A stretch of DNA of 64,000 bases from Bacteroidota bacterium (GTDB lineage: Bacteria > Bacteroidota > Rhodothermia > Rhodothermales > UBA10348). Where the stretch lies: NCBI GenBank assembly GCA_022567305.1, contig JADFHF010000001.1, positions 1 through 64,000 on the forward strand. The letters are read 5' to 3'. The position numbers and the translations under genes were made by a program. The notes under the pieces are model-generated. The model was not told where the DNA came from. It made no database searches and saw only the letters and a program-made list of their open reading frames with translations. The stretch's first letter is position 1. The number at the start of each line of letters is the position of its first letter. This document shows, piece after piece, positions 36,557 to 46,001 of the stretch.

Positions 36557-37108
36557 TCAGTCGCTTTGGGCCTCCTCGTCGATTTCAATTCCCAATTGTT
36601 CTGCGATATCCAGATTGATGTTGATCACAGAATCTTCGTTCACGAAGAGCAGTGCCGGCGATCTCAAAACAAGGTCCAGTCCCTTTGCTGCAGCTACCTC
36701 GTCGATTACTTCCTGTACGCGATCCAGGAGCGGAGCCATAAGATCCTCCTGCTTTTGGGCCAGTTCCTGGTCCTTGCGCGCCGCAGAATCCTGAATCTCA
36801 GTCTGTAGTTGGGCCAACTCGGCCTCACGTTCTGCCTGTCGCGCCGTGGACAGCAGCGGTTGTTGCTTCTGATACTTGGTTACCCGTTCCTGGAAATCCT
36901 CCGCTAGCGCCTGAAGTGCCTCCTGACTGGTACGGTATTCTGCGGCCATCTGCTGCTGAATATCCTGATATTCGGGCATAAAAGTGATAATTACATCCGG
37001 GTCTGCATAGCCGATTTTTAACGATTGCGCCGTTGCCGGGGCACTAAACACCGATGCAAACAAAATTGCAACTGCACCGATTTTTGCAAAACGCATTTTA
37101 GTTTTCAT
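36557..37108 (-). CDS. OmpH/Skp-family periplasmic chaperone, copy 2
   Basis: A 183-residue Skp-like protein. Signal peptide (AVAILFASVFSAPATAQ), then the IGYADPDVI strand, a long alpha-helical hairpin rich in Gln/Glu (about 55-130), and a closing strand LVLRSPALLFVNEDSVIN. Skp trimers hold unfolded outer-membrane proteins for BamA. It is the second of two tandem homologues downstream of bamA. The acidic C-terminal extension (EQLGIEIDEEAQSD) is shared with the first copy. Confidence 0.87.
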   Translation of the reverse strand: MKTKMRFAKIGAVAILFASVFSAPATAQSLKIGYADPDVIITFMPEYQDIQQQMAAEYRTSQEALQALAEDFQERVTKYQKQQPLLSTARQAEREAELAQLQTEIQDSAARKDQELAQKQEDLMAPLLDRVQEVIDEVAAAKGLDLVLRSPALLFVNEDSVININLDIAEQLGIEIDEEAQSD

Positions 37109-37145
37109 TGATTGAATAGATTAATAATGTCACGGTCGTGACGGC

Positions 37146-37712
37146 TCAATTAATTACCTGTCGTTGATTTCGCAAGCCCGTCACTTCAATTCCAAGCTCT
37201 TCTAAAACCTTGTCACTGATGTCCCACTGGTCTCTCGCAAATAAGAAAAGAAAGTCTCCGGATTTGTCAAAGATATAGTCAAACCCTTCTTGTATGGCTA
37301 CTTCCTCAATCGCAGTGAGTACCCGCTCTTGAATAGGTCGCATCAACTGTTCCTGCTGAGTGAAGATTTCCCCTTCGGGTCCAAAATATCCCGTACGACG
37401 ATTCTCTAAATCCTCCTCGGCGTTCATAATCTCCTGTCGTCTTCTCTGGCGTTCCTCATTTGTATAAAGAAGTTCGCGAGCCTGATAGTCTTTGAACTTC
37501 TGATCCAACTCTTGACTTAATTTTTTCAGTTCGGCATTCCACTCATCAGCCGTTCGGTCTATTTGCTGTTGAACCGTTATGTATTCAGGGGTCTGGGACA
37601 GAATGTATTCAGAGTCTACGTGACCCACTTTCTGTTGAGCGCTCGATGCCGTAATGCCAAAGATGGCGAAAAATGCGAAGATGGCCATGCGCATGTTCGA
37701 GTTCCGTGTCAT
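37146..37712 (-). CDS. OmpH/Skp-family periplasmic chaperone, copy 1
   Basis: A 188-residue Skp-like protein with signal peptide (MAIFAFFAIFGITASSAQ), KVGHVDSEYILSQTPEY, a helical coiled-coil hairpin and a terminal strand DYIFDKSGDFLFLFARD. Start fixed at ATG 37712, which has an excellent Shine-Dalgarno GGGAGGA just upstream; the longer frame to 37823 is not needed. It follows bamA by 68 bases, consistent with co-expression of the outer-membrane assembly machine and its chaperones. Confidence 0.9.
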   Translation of the reverse strand: MTRNSNMRMAIFAFFAIFGITASSAQQKVGHVDSEYILSQTPEYITVQQQIDRTADEWNAELKKLSQELDQKFKDYQARELLYTNEERQRRRQEIMNAEEDLENRRTGYFGPEGEIFTQQEQLMRPIQERVLTAIEEVAIQEGFDYIFDKSGDFLFLFARDQWDISDKVLEELGIEVTGLRNQRQVIN

Positions 37713-37780
37713 AATTCGTTCCTCCCATCGGACGGTTAATGTCCAAAATCGTATACAAAACCTCTCAAGTCCGTGGTCTG

Positions 37781-40237
37781 TTACTGTCCGAATCCCTGAC
37801 CAAGGCTGAACTGAAACGTCCATTTTCGGCTGCCATCGTGTCTCGAGTTGATCGGATCAAACGAATCGAAATTGTATCCGTAAGTCAGCTCAATCATACC
37901 GAGAATGGGCAGAAATAGACGTCCACCGAATCCAGCCGATCGAAATATGTCAGAAGGATTATAGGATCGAAAACCATCCCACGAGTTTCCTGCATCAATA
38001 AACAAATATGGTGCCGCCTGAAGTTGGTCCGCCCGGACGGCGAGCCATCTCAGCTCAGAGGTGAACTTGTTCAAAATCCTGCCACCGAACGGATCGTCGT
38101 CGAGACGGGGACCCAGTGCACCCAGAGGATACGCTCGCATATAGACAATGTCTTTTCCAAAGAAGTTGAAGAATCCCTGTGTTTCGAAAGGAGATCCTCC
38201 AAGTACAAATCGCTCGAATTGGACCTCTTCCCCGTTTAGCGATCCGATATAGCCCGCATCGACTCCCACCCCGATCGAAACCCTGTTCATCAGAGGCATA
38301 TTCCAACTCGTATTAAGACGCCACTTGTGATACTGAATCAGATTGCCAATGGGCGGCGCAATCTCTAAAGACAACAGGAGCTTTGAACCTGTGCTAGGGA
38401 AAAGTGGATGGTTCGTGGAATTCCGGATGAGTGACTGCTTAAACGTTATTTCCGAGCTTATGCCCAGAGGCAACGTCGAGATGTAATCGTTGTTGTCGAA
38501 ATACTGATATCCAATCGTTGTGGAGGTACTGAAAAACTGATCCGGCCACTGAAGTCGCCGCTCATAAAACGTTCTGACTGAAAAGGTCAACAGGTTTCCT
38601 GTCGACGTGGTATTAAACGAGGAAAGTGAGATCCTGGAAAAGGAGAGTGAAAATCCAAGTGGTGTCGGGCGACCTCTAAACCACGGCTCCGTAAAGGACA
38701 ATGAATAATTTTGATATCGCCTTCCGTTTGTCTGTACACTCAGAGACAACTTCTGACCATCTCCAGAAGGCAATGGACGCCACGCACTTCTATTAAACAG
38801 ATTTTGAGCCGAGAAATTATTGAAGCCAAACCGGAGCATGAGCACGATTCCAAATCGACCCCACGTGCCTGACAATTCCAATTGGTCCGATCCTTGTTCT
38901 TCAAGATTGTACTTCAGATCAACTTGTTTCTTCTCCGGATTGAGCTCAACCCCAGGTCCTGCGGCCAGAGACTCCTGTGTGAAGTAGTTCATCTGCATGA
39001 GCCGTCGAATGGATTCCTGGATATGACTCCGGCTAAACGTATTGCCCGGAACGGTAAATAATTCTCGACGAATAACATGCTCACGGGTTTTCCGATTGCC
39101 GGCAATGGTAACGTCACCATAACGATAGATATCGCCTTCAAAAATGTCGAAGGTGAGATCCAGTGAGTCTTCTCCAACAATGGAAATACGTGGATTTACG
39201 TTAAACCGCATGTATCCGCGGTTCATATACAGACTCGACACATCGTTGTCTTTTCCTACACCGTATAGCTTTTCGTCGAGCCGCCGGGTATTGAAACGGT
39301 CTCCTCGGAGAAACCCCAATTGAGTTGTAAGTACGGCGTCGGTAAATATCGTATTGCCTTCCCATGCGATATTCCGCACGAAGTATTGTGGACCTTCCAG
39401 AACATCTACTTCAACGATCATTTTGGGCTTCTTTCCCGGAATCTGCTCGAGGTACACGGAGTCCCGAACAACACGTGCGTCATAGTATCCACGCTCGTTA
39501 TACTCGTCAACTATCCGCTCGAGATCTTCGTGGAACACGGCTTCCTTATAGATTCCTCGTCGCCAGAACTTCCACCAGGAGGGCTTTTTCGTTTTCATGA
39601 ATTTCCGCACTTTGTTATCCGTGAGGGATTCATTGCCGCTGACGATTATCTCTCCCACTTTGACTTTCGGACCACGATCAATCGAAAATTCCAGTGTTGA
39701 CGTATTATCGTCGTGGTCCGTGCGAGTGACTTCGACCGTCGCCAGTGGTCTACCTTTCTCTGCGTAGTACTCTATTATGACCTGTTTGGCGCGTGCAATC
39801 GAACTGGGTCGAACAGCGGCCCTCGTATACAATGGTACTTCCTTTCGTAGGTCTTTCTGCTCACCCTTGCTGATTCCACTGAATTGATAGTCGCGAAGAG
39901 ATGCGGTCCGCTTGACTCGAATGACTAGAAAAACACCTTGCCCAACGCGCTGCTCTTCAAGGATTTGAACATCTTCATACGTGCCCAGCCTGTAGATCGC
40001 CCGGATCGCATCTCCGAAAGCAGGATCGCCGGGAATCGTAACTCGCTGTCCCACCCTCAGGCGACTACTTTGTTGAACAAAGCTGCGCGTGTATTCGTCC
40101 GTCACTCCCTCAACAGACAAACTAAGAATCTCCAGATTGTCGAAGCCATTGGCCTGGGTCGAACTTCCGATTTGTGCGCTGGCCGATCCAGTCAGGAATG
40201 CACCAAACACTAAGACAATGATTAATCGCACGGACAT
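37781..40237 (-). CDS. bamA: Outer membrane protein assembly factor BamA
   Basis: An 818-residue Omp85 protein. Signal peptide (LIIVLVFGAFLTGSASAQ), several POTRA repeats (about residues 40-440, e.g. VEGVTDEYTRSFV, DVQILEEQRVGQGVFLVIRV, VKVGEIIVSGNESLTDNKVR), then a 16-strand barrel including FNNFSAQNLFN and the closing WTFQFSLGQGFGQ. It inserts beta-barrel proteins in the outer membrane. Start at ATG 40237, since the frame upstream to 40291 precedes the signal peptide. Two skp genes follow. Confidence 0.93.
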   Translation of the reverse strand: MSVRLIIVLVFGAFLTGSASAQIGSSTQANGFDNLEILSLSVEGVTDEYTRSFVQQSSRLRVGQRVTIPGDPAFGDAIRAIYRLGTYEDVQILEEQRVGQGVFLVIRVKRTASLRDYQFSGISKGEQKDLRKEVPLYTRAAVRPSSIARAKQVIIEYYAEKGRPLATVEVTRTDHDDNTSTLEFSIDRGPKVKVGEIIVSGNESLTDNKVRKFMKTKKPSWWKFWRRGIYKEAVFHEDLERIVDEYNERGYYDARVVRDSVYLEQIPGKKPKMIVEVDVLEGPQYFVRNIAWEGNTIFTDAVLTTQLGFLRGDRFNTRRLDEKLYGVGKDNDVSSLYMNRGYMRFNVNPRISIVGEDSLDLTFDIFEGDIYRYGDVTIAGNRKTREHVIRRELFTVPGNTFSRSHIQESIRRLMQMNYFTQESLAAGPGVELNPEKKQVDLKYNLEEQGSDQLELSGTWGRFGIVLMLRFGFNNFSAQNLFNRSAWRPLPSGDGQKLSLSVQTNGRRYQNYSLSFTEPWFRGRPTPLGFSLSFSRISLSSFNTTSTGNLLTFSVRTFYERRLQWPDQFFSTSTTIGYQYFDNNDYISTLPLGISSEITFKQSLIRNSTNHPLFPSTGSKLLLSLEIAPPIGNLIQYHKWRLNTSWNMPLMNRVSIGVGVDAGYIGSLNGEEVQFERFVLGGSPFETQGFFNFFGKDIVYMRAYPLGALGPRLDDDPFGGRILNKFTSELRWLAVRADQLQAAPYLFIDAGNSWDGFRSYNPSDIFRSAGFGGRLFLPILGMIELTYGYNFDSFDPINSRHDGSRKWTFQFSLGQGFGQ

Positions 40238-40444
40238 AAACTCTCTAATAAATGGATCAGGGTGGAACACCTCTGCAGTTGATTTCCGCACTAACGGCGA
40301 ATATCGGGCCTTGGTTTCGCGAAGACGGGTGCCATTCGTACTTCCCTACGAAACGACAAAAACATGGGATTTATTGTCTTTGAGGAGCTACGGCCACCTT
40401 TGCGACGTCAAGAACGGAAACAGGGCCGGCGTGGTTTAAAATGG

Positions 40445-41209
40445 TCAACCTGCGGTTTCAACACGTCCAAATCGACGATCCCGACTCTGAAAGACTTTTA
40501 TGGCATCGTAAAGCTGTTTGCGACGAAAATCAGGCCAGTAGACATCGGTAAAGTACAATTCAGAATATGCGATTTGCCACAGAAGGAAATTAGAGATGCG
40601 AATATCTCCACCTGTACGAATCAGCAGATCCGGATCCGGTACGGTGACGGTCTCAAGTGCCTGAGATATCATCGATTCGTCTATGGAATCAGGATCTAAG
40701 TAACCGTCTCTGGCTCTCCTTGCCAGGGCTCGTGTCGCTTCAATAATCTCCCAACGACCACTGTACGAAAGGGCAAGGATCAGTGTGATCCGCTCATTCT
40801 CTGCACTCGCCGTGATCGACTCCTCCAACTCACGCTGAGCAGCAATAGGAAGCTCGCTCCAGTTTCCGATCGACTGGAGTCGAATACCCTTTTCGAGAAA
40901 CGTATCCATCTCTTTGCGGAGCGTTCGAATGAGCAGCTCCATGAGTGCATTGATTTCGCTTACTGGCCGGTTCCAATTTTCCGTGCTAAAGGTATACAAT
41001 GTCAGATACCGGACACCCACTTGAGCACAGGCGTCAACGATATCCCGAACAGATTCGACGCCCTCTTTGTGGCCTTGTATTCGATTGAGACCCTTCTGCT
41101 TCGCCCATCGACCATTGCCGTCCATGATTACGGCGATGTGTTCGGGGACATTTCCGTTCGCTGCGAGCTCCTGTTGAGCCTTGAGATCCGCTTCGTTTTG
41201 GCTGGTCAT
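40445..41209 (-). CDS. uppS: Undecaprenyl diphosphate synthase
   Basis: A 254-residue cis-prenyltransferase making undecaprenyl-PP, the lipid carrier for peptidoglycan and polysaccharides. Motifs: HIAVIMDGNGRWAKQ with the catalytic Asp, RIQGHKEGVE, TLYTFSTENWNRP, and the C-terminal DLLIRTGGDIRISNFLLWQ region plus ELYFTDVYWPDF. Note IRISNF where most family members have RLSNF. It lies 49 bases after rseP and about 200 bases before bamA. Confidence 0.93.
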   Translation of the reverse strand: MTSQNEADLKAQQELAANGNVPEHIAVIMDGNGRWAKQKGLNRIQGHKEGVESVRDIVDACAQVGVRYLTLYTFSTENWNRPVSEINALMELLIRTLRKEMDTFLEKGIRLQSIGNWSELPIAAQRELEESITASAENERITLILALSYSGRWEIIEATRALARRARDGYLDPDSIDESMISQALETVTVPDPDLLIRTGGDIRISNFLLWQIAYSELYFTDVYWPDFRRKQLYDAIKVFQSRDRRFGRVETAG

Positions 41210-41258
41210 GTTTAGAGACCCAAGCGAAGGAATGAATGGGCTTTAGACTGTCGGATGA

Positions 41259-42635
41259 CTATAGGTTCAGAATATCGTTGAATATGACAAATGCCATAAA
41301 CGCGAACAGAAGGACCATCCCGATCTGCTGAAGAACCATTCTCAACTTTAACGACACCTCGCGCCGCACGATTCCCTCGTACAAGAGAAAAACGAGATGT
41401 CCTCCGTCAAGAGCTGGAATCGGTAGGATATTGATGATGGCCAGCGTAATCGAAAGTATAGCAACGATTTGCCAGAAATAGTAAGCGCCGTTTTGGGCAG
41501 CTTCCTTGGTCAGCTTGGCGATCATGATCGGGCCGCCAATATTCTCCCGGAAATTTTCCTTACCTGTAAACAGCCTTCCCAGGCTGGTGATCATGACTGA
41601 AGTTTTGGTCCATGTTTCGGATAGACCAGCCCCAACAGCCTCAATGGGCGAATGCTTCAGCGTGGTGAGGTAGTTACGGACCCCAAGAAGATAGCGTCCT
41701 CCGTCCATCGTCGGAGTGAGGCTCGTCTCGTAAAGCACCCCGGCCCCAGACGGATCGTTGATGGCAACGGCCCCGGGTGGAATGATGCCAGACAATGAAT
41801 CGGGACGCCTAAATCTGATGACCATAGACTCGCCCTCCGACTCCTGAACCAGCTCCGACATCGTTGAGTAAAAGCTGACTGGCGTTCCGTCGATACGCTC
41901 GATCAGGTCTCCAACTCGTAGGCCCACCTTTTCTGCACCGCCACCTTCGACGATTTCTCCGATAATGGCTGCATCAAAACTGACTCCAAATCTCCCACCT
42001 GACCTATTGAGACGGGTCATGATATCATCCAGTCCATGAACCGTCTGCGTCGCCTCGTCGCGTTCAAACTGGACGATGAATTGATCCGCCTTTAACAACT
42101 CTTCCAATTGGGTTACTCGGAAATTGGCATGGGTCGCATCGCCATTTACCGATATGATCCTATCTCCTGTACGAAGGCCCATATCGTAGGCAATCGATCC
42201 TTCCTGAATCTTGACAAGGCCCTCAGCGACCGGGATCGGAAAACCATAAAAGGCATTGAGAGAGATGAACACCACAGCCGCCAAAATCATGTTAAAGACG
42301 ACTCCGGCCGTTATGACGATGATTCTTTGCCAAACCGGTTTTGATCGGAATTCCCAGGGTTGCGGCTGCGACGTCAGTTTGTCCGTGTCCATACTTTCGT
42401 CAACCATCCCGGAAATTTTCACATATCCACCCAGCGGCGTTAATCCGATCACGTATTCCGTTTCACCAAATTTTTTGCCGATGATCTTCGGAGGAAACCC
42501 GATCGAAAATTTTTCGACCCGCATCTTGAAAAACTTGGCAAGCAGAAAATGACCGAGTTCGTGAACGAAGACCAGAATCATGATGGCCAGAAGGAGCCAC
42601 CCGATGGTCGTTAGGATTTCGAAAAATAATCCCAT
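41259..42635 (-). CDS. rseP: RIP metalloprotease RseP (site-2 protease)
   Basis: A 458-residue intramembrane zinc protease. The active site HELGH is at residues 25-29 in the first helix (LVFVHELGHFLLAKF). The second metal motif is NILPIPALDGGHLVF near the C-terminus, with PDZ domains between (LRTGDRIISVNG, LRVGDLIERIDG). It cleaves membrane-anchored anti-sigma factors or signal-peptide remnants. The gene order dxr-rseP-uppS-bamA is a conserved envelope cluster. Confidence 0.93.
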   Translation of the reverse strand: MGLFFEILTTIGWLLLAIMILVFVHELGHFLLAKFFKMRVEKFSIGFPPKIIGKKFGETEYVIGLTPLGGYVKISGMVDESMDTDKLTSQPQPWEFRSKPVWQRIIVITAGVVFNMILAAVVFISLNAFYGFPIPVAEGLVKIQEGSIAYDMGLRTGDRIISVNGDATHANFRVTQLEELLKADQFIVQFERDEATQTVHGLDDIMTRLNRSGGRFGVSFDAAIIGEIVEGGGAEKVGLRVGDLIERIDGTPVSFYSTMSELVQESEGESMVIRFRRPDSLSGIIPPGAVAINDPSGAGVLYETSLTPTMDGGRYLLGVRNYLTTLKHSPIEAVGAGLSETWTKTSVMITSLGRLFTGKENFRENIGGPIMIAKLTKEAAQNGAYYFWQIVAILSITLAIINILPIPALDGGHLVFLLYEGIVRREVSLKLRMVLQQIGMVLLFAFMAFVIFNDILNL

Positions 42636-42693
42636 AGGAGGTGCAGGCGAGGAGTAATGGTCCTCGATGTAAACGAAGAATTAAAGGGGCGAT

Positions 42694-43878
42694 CTAATGT
42701 ACTTGGGCATTAGCGAGTTCCTGAACCCGACTACGTGCTCGCCTGTCGGCATGGAATAAGTCTTCAATAGTCGCACTTCCTTCATCCTCCAAATCGTTCA
42801 TCGTGCGCTCAATCAGCGAAGGAATGTCCAGAAATCCGATCTTGTCCTGGAGAAACAGGGCGACTGCCATCTCATTGGCTGCGTTTAGAACCGCGGGCGT
42901 TGCGCCCTTGGCATTGAGGGCATCGAACGCTAAACCCAAACACGGAAACTTCGCCGGATCGGGTTTTCTAAATTGGAGGTCATCAACATCGTGCCACGAA
43001 ATCCTAGGATGATCAGCTGGCCAGCGTTCGGGGTAACACAGCGCGTATTGAATGGGGACTTTCATGTCCGGCACGCCGAGTTGTGCTTTTGTGGATCCGT
43101 CAACAAAACTGACCAGTGAATGGACAATCGATTGGGGATGTACCAGAACATCGATGGCGTCCGCATCCACGTCAAAGAGCCAATGCGCCTCGAGAACCTC
43201 GAGACCTTTATTCATCATCGTCGCTGAATCAATGGTAATCTTCGGGCCCATTTGCCATGTGGGATGACGCAGGGCCTCTTCTTTGGTTATCTGCGAAAAC
43301 GTCTCAAGCGCCCGCTCTCGAAAAGGCCCTCCGGAAGCTGTCAGGATCAGTCGTTCTATCGATTCCTTCTCCTCACCCACGAGGCACTGGAATATCGCCG
43401 AGTGTTCACTGTCTACCGGAATGATCTCGGAGTCGTGCTTTGCCGCAAGTGGACAAATAAGAGATCCTGCGATCACCAGTGTTTCCTTATTGGCCAGTGC
43501 AATTCGTTTTCCTGCCTTGATGGCCGCAACCGTCGGACGCAGTCCAGTGGCTCCAACCACCGCCGTCACAACCACGTCGGTAGATTCGAGTGCAGCAGCC
43601 TCTTCCAACCCTGATTCGCCGTCCAGGACATCAATGGGTAATTCGGCCAAGCGTTCCTGAAGGCTCGCGACTCGTGCCTTGTCTGCGATCACGACGCACT
43701 CGGGTAAGAACTCCCGGGCCTGGTCGGCAAGTCGATCGACCGCGGATCCGGTAGACAGGACCGATACCTTGAATCGATCGGGAAAGAGTCGGATGATATC
43801 GAGCGTTTGCCCGCCAATTGACCCCGTTGATCCTAAAACAGCGACGTTTCTCACATCTGGGTTTCGGCTTTCAAACAT
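42694..43878 (-). CDS. dxr: 1-deoxy-D-xylulose-5-phosphate reductoisomerase
   Basis: A 394-residue NADPH enzyme, the committed step of the MEP isoprenoid pathway, upstream of the UppS product. Motifs: NVAVLGSTGSIGGQTLDI, LANKETLVIAG, IPVDSEHSAIFQCL, LTASGGPFR, SATMMNKGLEVLEAHWLF and VHPQSIVHS. Complete and of normal length. It is the first gene of the minus-strand run and faces away from the TPR gene at 44113. Confidence 0.94.
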   Translation of the reverse strand: MFESRNPDVRNVAVLGSTGSIGGQTLDIIRLFPDRFKVSVLSTGSAVDRLADQAREFLPECVVIADKARVASLQERLAELPIDVLDGESGLEEAAALESTDVVVTAVVGATGLRPTVAAIKAGKRIALANKETLVIAGSLICPLAAKHDSEIIPVDSEHSAIFQCLVGEEKESIERLILTASGGPFRERALETFSQITKEEALRHPTWQMGPKITIDSATMMNKGLEVLEAHWLFDVDADAIDVLVHPQSIVHSLVSFVDGSTKAQLGVPDMKVPIQYALCYPERWPADHPRISWHDVDDLQFRKPDPAKFPCLGLAFDALNAKGATPAVLNAANEMAVALFLQDKIGFLDIPSLIERTMNDLEDEGSATIEDLFHADRRARSRVQELANAQVH

Positions 43879-44112
43879 GCGGACCTATGCATCGTTGGCG
43901 AAAATGAAGTGGGGTAAAACGCGAGAATATTGGCCTATTTTCCGCCTTTGGGACATAATAAATGATCAAGAAATGGGCGAGACGCGAAGTTGATGAAACT
44001 TACGTGCTTCGACCACCATATTAAAGCGTCTTTTAATCTGCACAGATCAAATCGAACATAGTCCTGCTTATCTCGAGATTTACTTGAGACAGCATCTCTG
44101 AGACGTATCGGT

Positions 44113-45981
44113 ATGAGGCGACAACGCCCTCTTCTTAATTTCCTTCTAATCGGTTCCTTTCTAGCTCTCACATCGCTCAGGGTAGGAGCTCAGATTTCTG
44201 ACAGTGCGCTCGTTTCGCGATTCCAACTGGCAGAGTCGTTCTTACGGGCCGCTCAGTATCAGAGGGCCATTGGTCTTTTGGAGGACCTGGTTGCACGAAG
44301 CCCCGAAACGCATGTTTTTTACGAGCGGCTTCGGACAGCTTACGAAAACGTTAAGCGGTTCGAAGATGCCATCGCGCTGGTCGATACTAAAATCAAAACT
44401 GAATTAGTACCGACCCTTTACATTTCAGAAAAGGCCCGACTCGTCTATCTGACAGGTGATGAGCAACGTGCCATGGACGTCTGGCAAGAGGCCATCGATA
44501 CGAGTCCAAATGCTCCAAGCGTCTACCTTCTGGTTTATCGTTCCGTCATGCAGGTGCGGATGTTTGAGCTAGCCATCGCGTTTCTGGAACAGGGACGAGA
44601 TCGCCTTGAAAATGACACTCTTTTTCAAACCGACCTGGCCTATCTGTATGGACTCTCCGCACAGCATGACAAAGCCATGCGGGAGTACCTGTCGCTTTTA
44701 AGGACAACGGACGAGCAACTGAACTTTGTTCGGTCTCGCCTCAATCAGTTCATTCTGGATGACGGTGCACTCGAGGTAAGTATTGCTGAAGTTGAGAACG
44801 CTGTAGCCATCGAACCGCTGGTGCGGTCGTACCGTGACCTTCTCGGCTGGCTGTACATCGAGGCCGGTAGGTTTCGAGATGCGTTTAACGTGAATCGCGC
44901 GATTGATCAACTGGAAGACGAAGACGGTCGGGTGCTCTATGCGTTTGCCCAGGTCGCTGCCGAGGTCGGCGCATTTGACGTAGCCGTCGAGGCATATGAG
45001 GAGGTGCTCGTTTCGTACTTAAATGTCCCGACGCTTCCGGATGCGCTTCGCGAATTGGGTCTGACTCTTGAGCGGTGGGCGGTGAGTGAAAACGAACGCG
45101 TGTATGACGATTCCGGTATGAACATACCGGATACCCATTATCACGAGGCACTGCGAACATATTCTCAGTTCTTGACGGACTATCCTACTCACGCGTTTTT
45201 TCCAGATGTTCTCCGTCGGATCGGACGACTTCAACAGGACATCTTTTTTGACTACCAGGCTGCTGAAGAAATACTTTCTGAAGTCATCTCGAGATACCCG
45301 AATCATAGAGCCGCCAACGATGCTGCTTTCGACCTTGCCCGCTTGAAGCTGGCAAACAACGACCTGATAACGGCTGAGGTACACTTCTCAAGAATTGTAT
45401 CCAGACTCAGAACCGGTGAAACAGCTGACCTGGCTCGATTCGAACTTGCACAGATCCATTTCTACCGCGGTGAACTGGAAAGTGCCTTGTCGCTGGCGTC
45501 CGTATTACAGGAGAATACATCAGCCGATGTGTCCAATGATGCTACTCAGCTCAAGCTTTTGCTGATTGAGAACCGGGGACCGGATTCCCTCGATACACTC
45601 CTTCACGGATTTGCCCAGGCGATGCTGCTCATTCGGCAGCACCGAACAGATGAAGCCCTGTCCCGCATCAATTTTTTGTTGGAGCAATCCGGTGAGCATC
45701 CACTTACAGATGATCTCCGATTTGAGCGTGCAAACCTTCTGCGCGTACATGGCCAGTCGGTCGAAGCGCTGCAGGCCTATTTGGAAATCCCCCTGATTCA
45801 TCCGTATAGTTTTTTAGTTGATCGATGCTTATTTGAGGCGGCGGAGATTCAGGAGCGCGATTTGGGCGATTCGTCAGGCGCAATCGCCACGTATTTTCGT
45901 TTACTAAACGAATATCCCGGATCACTCCTCGTTCCGGATACACGAGCTCGAATTCGAGCACTTCGCGGCGACGGTGCCTGA
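44113..45981 (+). CDS. Secreted tetratricopeptide-repeat protein
   Basis: A 622-residue protein with a signal peptide (FLLIGSFLALTSLRVGAQ) followed by helical tetratricopeptide repeats over its entire length, e.g. AESFLRAAQYQRAIGLLEDL, AFDVAVEAYEEVLVSY, HEALRTYSQFLTDYPTHAF. Likely a periplasmic or outer-membrane-associated scaffold. The C-terminal repeats (SGAIATYFRLLNEYPGSLL) are of the YbgF/BamD-like kind. It begins a plus-strand run with the next gene 20 bases downstream. Its partner proteins cannot be named. Confidence 0.75.
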   Translation: MRRQRPLLNFLLIGSFLALTSLRVGAQISDSALVSRFQLAESFLRAAQYQRAIGLLEDLVARSPETHVFYERLRTAYENVKRFEDAIALVDTKIKTELVPTLYISEKARLVYLTGDEQRAMDVWQEAIDTSPNAPSVYLLVYRSVMQVRMFELAIAFLEQGRDRLENDTLFQTDLAYLYGLSAQHDKAMREYLSLLRTTDEQLNFVRSRLNQFILDDGALEVSIAEVENAVAIEPLVRSYRDLLGWLYIEAGRFRDAFNVNRAIDQLEDEDGRVLYAFAQVAAEVGAFDVAVEAYEEVLVSYLNVPTLPDALRELGLTLERWAVSENERVYDDSGMNIPDTHYHEALRTYSQFLTDYPTHAFFPDVLRRIGRLQQDIFFDYQAAEEILSEVISRYPNHRAANDAAFDLARLKLANNDLITAEVHFSRIVSRLRTGETADLARFELAQIHFYRGELESALSLASVLQENTSADVSNDATQLKLLLIENRGPDSLDTLLHGFAQAMLLIRQHRTDEALSRINFLLEQSGEHPLTDDLRFERANLLRVHGQSVEALQAYLEIPLIHPYSFLVDRCLFEAAEIQERDLGDSSGAIATYFRLLNEYPGSLLVPDTRARIRALRGDGA

Positions 45982-46001
45982 CCGTACACGATAGCGACAC
46001 G